64,000 bases of DNA from positions 2,418,001-2,482,000 of the forward strand of contig NZ_CP163435.1 of the NCBI RefSeq assembly GCF_041051975.1. The letters run 5' to 3'. The translations under genes were made by a program, and so were the position numbers. The stretch is from Streptomyces sp. R21 (GTDB lineage: Bacteria; Actinomycetota; Actinomycetes; Streptomycetales; Streptomycetaceae). The notes below the pieces were generated by a model. That model was given only the letters and a program-made list of their open reading frames with translations. It was not told where the DNA came from and did not search any database. Each line of letters begins with the position of its first letter. The first letter of the stretch is position 1. Of the stretch, positions 62,209-64,000 are shown piece after piece.

Positions 62209-62655
62209 ATGGCCCGGAACCGCTGTCTGATCCTGAGCTCGCCAGCCGAAGTCTGGCGCCTGCTGTCCGACGGCCACCGCTACGGGGAGTGGGTGACAGG
62301 AACCCAGCAGGTCCTCGCCGCGGACCCGCATTGGCCAGACGTCGGTGCCCGACTTCAAGTCCGCGTCGGCGCGGGCCCTCTGACCCTCGACGACACCTGC
62401 GTCGTCCGGATCTCCGAACCGCGACACCGTCTGGAACTGGAAGCGAAGGCAGATCCCTTCGGCGCGGCTCGCATCGCCATGAAGTTGACCCCCTGGGGCG
62501 AGCACACCCTCTTCACCCTCGATTGGCACCCCCTCCGAGGCCCCGGCACCCGGATGCACGGACTCCCCGTGAACTACTTCGTCTCGGTCCGCAACGGCAT
62601 GATGCTGACGAAGCTGGCTCGGATCGCGGTGCGCGAGCATGACGCGACCGTGTGA
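62209..62655 (+). CDS. SRPBCC family protein (polyketide cyclase/dehydrase-like)
   Basis: 148-residue START-like helix-grip protein: LILSSPAEVWRLLSDGHRYG, EWVTGTQQVLAADPHWPDVG, VVRISEPRHRLELEAKADPF. This family binds hydrophobic ligands in a deep pocket; most stand-alone members, like this one, have no known role. The ATG is preferred over a GTG two codons earlier because CAGGAG lies at the right distance only from the ATG. It is the last clearly chromosomal gene before the tRNA-like fragment. Confidence 0.82.
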   Translation: MARNRCLILSSPAEVWRLLSDGHRYGEWVTGTQQVLAADPHWPDVGARLQVRVGAGPLTLDDTCVVRISEPRHRLELEAKADPFGAARIAMKLTPWGEHTLFTLDWHPLRGPGTRMHGLPVNYFVSVRNGMMLTKLARIAVREHDATV

Positions 62656-63014
62656 GGCACCTTGCAAACACCCGAGGCGGTTCACTGCTCGTGAAGGACC
62701 ACCTATCGATGTCGGTTGGTGGCCTCTTCCTTGACCCCCGCCAGGATTCGAACCTGCGACACCTGCTTTTTGGAGTTCTATCCGAGCCCGAGCCTGCTCC
62801 GGATGCTGTCGTCGGCTGATGCGACGGCCGGACAGAGTCGCTGGTGTACGCCTCCGTCCGGCGTCGTTGATATCAGCCGTGGATGTCAGAAATTCTGACC
62901 CGTAGCTCTACAGAGATCGGTCAACAGGGGTTATAGAGGTCGCCGTTCGGCCTCTCAGGGTGCCTGTTGGCCATGGTCGGTTGCTGTGGCTGCTGTACAG
63001 CAACCACCCGCGGA
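62656..63014. other. Junction region between chromosome and less GC-rich DNA
   Basis: 359 bases holding the tRNA-like fragment and, at 62980-63004, the inverted repeat GTTGCTGT/ACAGCAAC (9-base centre, overlapping the palindrome GCTGTACAGC). A 17-codon minus-strand frame (ATG at 62974, MANRHPERPNGDLYNPC) has no ribosome binding site and is not called. Base composition drops from about 62870 onward. Confidence 0.45.
62735..62790 (-). tRNA. tRNA 3'-end-like fragment (tRNA-Arg-like), possible att site
   Basis: Minus-strand sequence GTCGCAGGTTCGAATCCTGG followed by CGGGGGTCA has the T-arm and acceptor 3' side of a tRNA, preceded by GGATAGAA, reminiscent of a D-loop. A complete anticodon arm and 5' acceptor strand are missing, so this is not a working tRNA. 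The look is closest to tRNA-Arg from memory. Tyrosine integrases leave such 3' duplicates at the ends of integrated elements, and the DNA to the right changes character. Confidence 0.4.
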
Positions 63015-63197
63015 CTATCGCCGGGAGGTCATGTGCTCATAGAGACCGAGGAACGGGGCGACGTACAGGGACGCTTCAGCTGGCGTGGTCTGACCCGTGC
63101 TGATCAACACGACTCCTGCTGTCAGTGCAGCCATGTAAGCGACTCCCGTCACGATCAGTGAGGCAGGCGTCCGCTGATCTTTAGAGTGCTGGTCCAT
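63015..63197 (-). CDS. Small membrane protein of putative mobile element
   Basis: 60 residues: charged N-terminus (MDQHSKDQRTPAS), one or two hydrophobic segments (LIVTGVAYMAALTAGVVLIS; ASLYVAPFLGLYEH) and a basic end (MTSRR). Short membrane proteins of this kind occur in actinobacterial integrative elements (Spd-like), but no specific match can be claimed. An AGGAACC lies upstream, rather far from the ATG. Less GC-rich than the chromosome on its left. Transcribed toward the tRNA-like fragment. Confidence 0.55.
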   Translation of the reverse strand: MDQHSKDQRTPASLIVTGVAYMAALTAGVVLISTGQTTPAEASLYVAPFLGLYEHMTSRR

Positions 63198-63231
63198 AAT
63201 GGCATCGGTTCCTAACTCTCGTTGGGGACTC

Positions 63232-63272
63232 GGCCACCCGCGCGTCCTCCAAGGCAAGCGGGTGGCCTTTTT
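63232..63272 (+). terminator. Rho-independent terminator, plus strand
   Basis: Perfect 10-bp stem GGCCACCCGC/GCGGGTGGCC with a 16-base loop, followed by TTTTT. The classic U-run is rare elsewhere in this window. No plus-strand gene ends just before it, so it may end a small RNA. Confidence 0.7.
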
Positions 63273-63348
63273 GTCGGCCGTTGACATGCCGCCTGCCACG
63301 GACCCTAGCATGCCACCTTTGATTCCAAGGTCCAGTCGCCCCATGTGT

Positions 63349-63377
63349 CAATTGTCATCGGGTGACGACAATTGTCA
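63349..63377. promoter_or_regulatory. Operator-like repeats CAATTGTCA
   Basis: CAATTGTCA occurs at 63349-63357 and 63369-63377, exactly 20 bases (two helical turns) apart; the same bases also form a dyad AATTGTC/GACAATT with a 10-base centre, and the right copy holds the palindrome GACAATTGTC. This suits a GntR- or Cro-like repressor of an integrative element. Confidence 0.5.
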
Positions 63378-63747
63378 CCCATGCAAGAGAAGGCAATGCT
63401 GTCGCCTTCCAATCGAAGGTTCCCACCACGTGCCGGCTCCACGGACCGCTGCCGGACGAGGCTCGCGACACCGGGGGCCTCAGCCTGATGCGAGAGATCC
63501 AACTCCCTGGGACGACACACGCCGTCACTGAAGCCTCAACGGGCGGGTTCAGGACCTGCGTCCGAGGTCAACCTGGAGCCAACACGCTTTCCAACTGTGG
63601 CGGTGGAGTGTTGGGCGTCGTTCGGGAGCGTTCACCTGGGTTCATGAGCGGTTGACCCCCGAAACGGGGACAGCTCCGGGTCTCGCCTGAACGACCGTGA
63701 ACGCTGATGAATGAGACGGAAACTGAGACGGCCCGCGGCGTGGAGTA

Positions 63748-64000
63748 TCACTCGATGATCTCGGACCGCTCTCGAACTTGGTCGTCAAGCTTGCCTTCAT
63801 CCAGATCGCTCAGCGCGGCCGCATATCCGGCCATGGCTGCCTCGTGCACGACGTCGTGGAGGTCTACGGGGATCGTATCGAAGACGCTGGAGCAGATGTT
63901 CGAGGCTGCGTCGTATGCGGGTTGATAGTGCGTGTTACGGATGCCGGCACCCAATAGCTCTTTCTTGTGGCCATCGCTCTCGGCTGCGTGACTACCCTGA
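63748..64000 (-). CDS. Hypothetical protein, partial (5' end beyond right edge)
   Basis: The minus-strand frame stays open to the window edge and reads naturally through it (AAESDGHKKELLGAGIRNTH, then YQPAYDAASNICSSVFDTIP and VDLHDVVHEAAMAGYAAALS, ending DDQVRERSEIIE). At least 84 residues are visible. It is an acidic, helical, soluble protein with no recognised family. An internal TTG (LGAGIRN) could be a start, but the even composition upstream favours a longer gene. Part of the less GC-rich right-hand segment. Confidence 0.5.
   Translation of the reverse strand, partial: QGSHAAESDGHKKELLGAGIRNTHYQPAYDAASNICSSVFDTIPVDLHDVVHEAAMAGYAAALSDLDEGKLDDQVRERSEIIE

Larger units (their letters stand above)
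63198..63747. other. Intergenic region with operator-like repeats
   Basis: 550 bases without a convincing gene. It contains a U-tailed hairpin (63232-63272), the CAATTGTCA direct repeats (63349-63377) and a 9-bp inverted repeat AGCGTTCAC/GTGAACGCT (63627-63635 and 63697-63705). A plus-strand frame at 63362-63655 lacks a ribosome binding site and family likeness and was not called. Confidence 0.5.

Overview
The window is high-GC, densely coded DNA with GTG/TTG starts, purine-rich ribosome binding sites, long GC-rich hairpin terminators and many secreted proteins. Together with an AldO-type alditol oxidase, DUF2637, DUF456, an F420-type PPOX protein and many carbohydrate-active enzymes, this points to a Streptomyces chromosome or a very close relative. 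The last ~1.3 kb is less GC-rich and looks acquired.

Layout. 1-4.4 kb: xanthine dehydrogenase genes (molybdopterin subunit cut by the left edge) beside a PucR-type regulator. 4.4-20 kb: mostly single regulatory or housekeeping genes: a TPR-like protein, a GntR regulator, an iron-box-controlled FhuF-like ferric reductase, a DUF2637 membrane protein, an anti-sigma-type ATPase, a frameshifted membrane-bound XRE regulator, pyruvate oxidase PoxB, a PP2C-like protein, a TrmB/LuxR-type regulator, a secreted SGNH hydrolase and an F420-type PPOX protein. 20-29 kb: alkylation repair (Ada-AlkA fusion plus Ogt, translationally coupled), an RsgA-type GTPase preceded by a 23-codon ORF with a perfect ribosome binding site, a sigma-like/zinc-finger/transmembrane/CBM2 fusion, a radical SAM protein with an unusual cysteine spacing, a PPOX protein and alditol oxidase.

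29.4-61.1 kb is dominated by plant cell-wall polysaccharide use. A ROK repressor and a secreted GH30 endo-beta-1,6-galactanase-like enzyme are followed by a CUT1 ABC importer and an intracellular GH2 beta-galactosidase. A 14-bp near-identical sequence lies in front of both units and is a good candidate ROK operator. After an insert of unrelated genes (TPR-kinase, AraC and TetR regulators, a hydrolase, PEP mutase-like and DinB proteins) and a GH10 xylanase comes a second block: a GH154/DUF2264 protein, a CE12 rhamnogalacturonan acetylesterase, a PL4 rhamnogalacturonan lyase, a pectin methylesterase, a GH43_24-type exo-beta-1,3-galactanase, a tandem GH43 enzyme and a secreted beta-solenoid protein. 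Together these fit attack on pectin (homogalacturonan and rhamnogalacturonan I) with arabinogalactan side chains: extracellular trimming, uptake of galacto-oligosaccharides, then intracellular hydrolysis.

61-64 kb: two small ordinary genes, a tRNA-3'-end-like fragment at 62.74 kb, then less GC-rich DNA with small minus-strand ORFs, operator-like dyads and a gene running off the right edge. This is best read as the end of a tRNA-targeted integrative element.

Cross-cutting signals: a short palindromic element inserted in frame in two unrelated genes (xanthine dehydrogenase and GH30), several long perfect hairpins, and operator-like palindromes that match recognisable regulators (iron box, Rex-like, TetR-type). 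All functions are inferred from the sequence; no database search was run.
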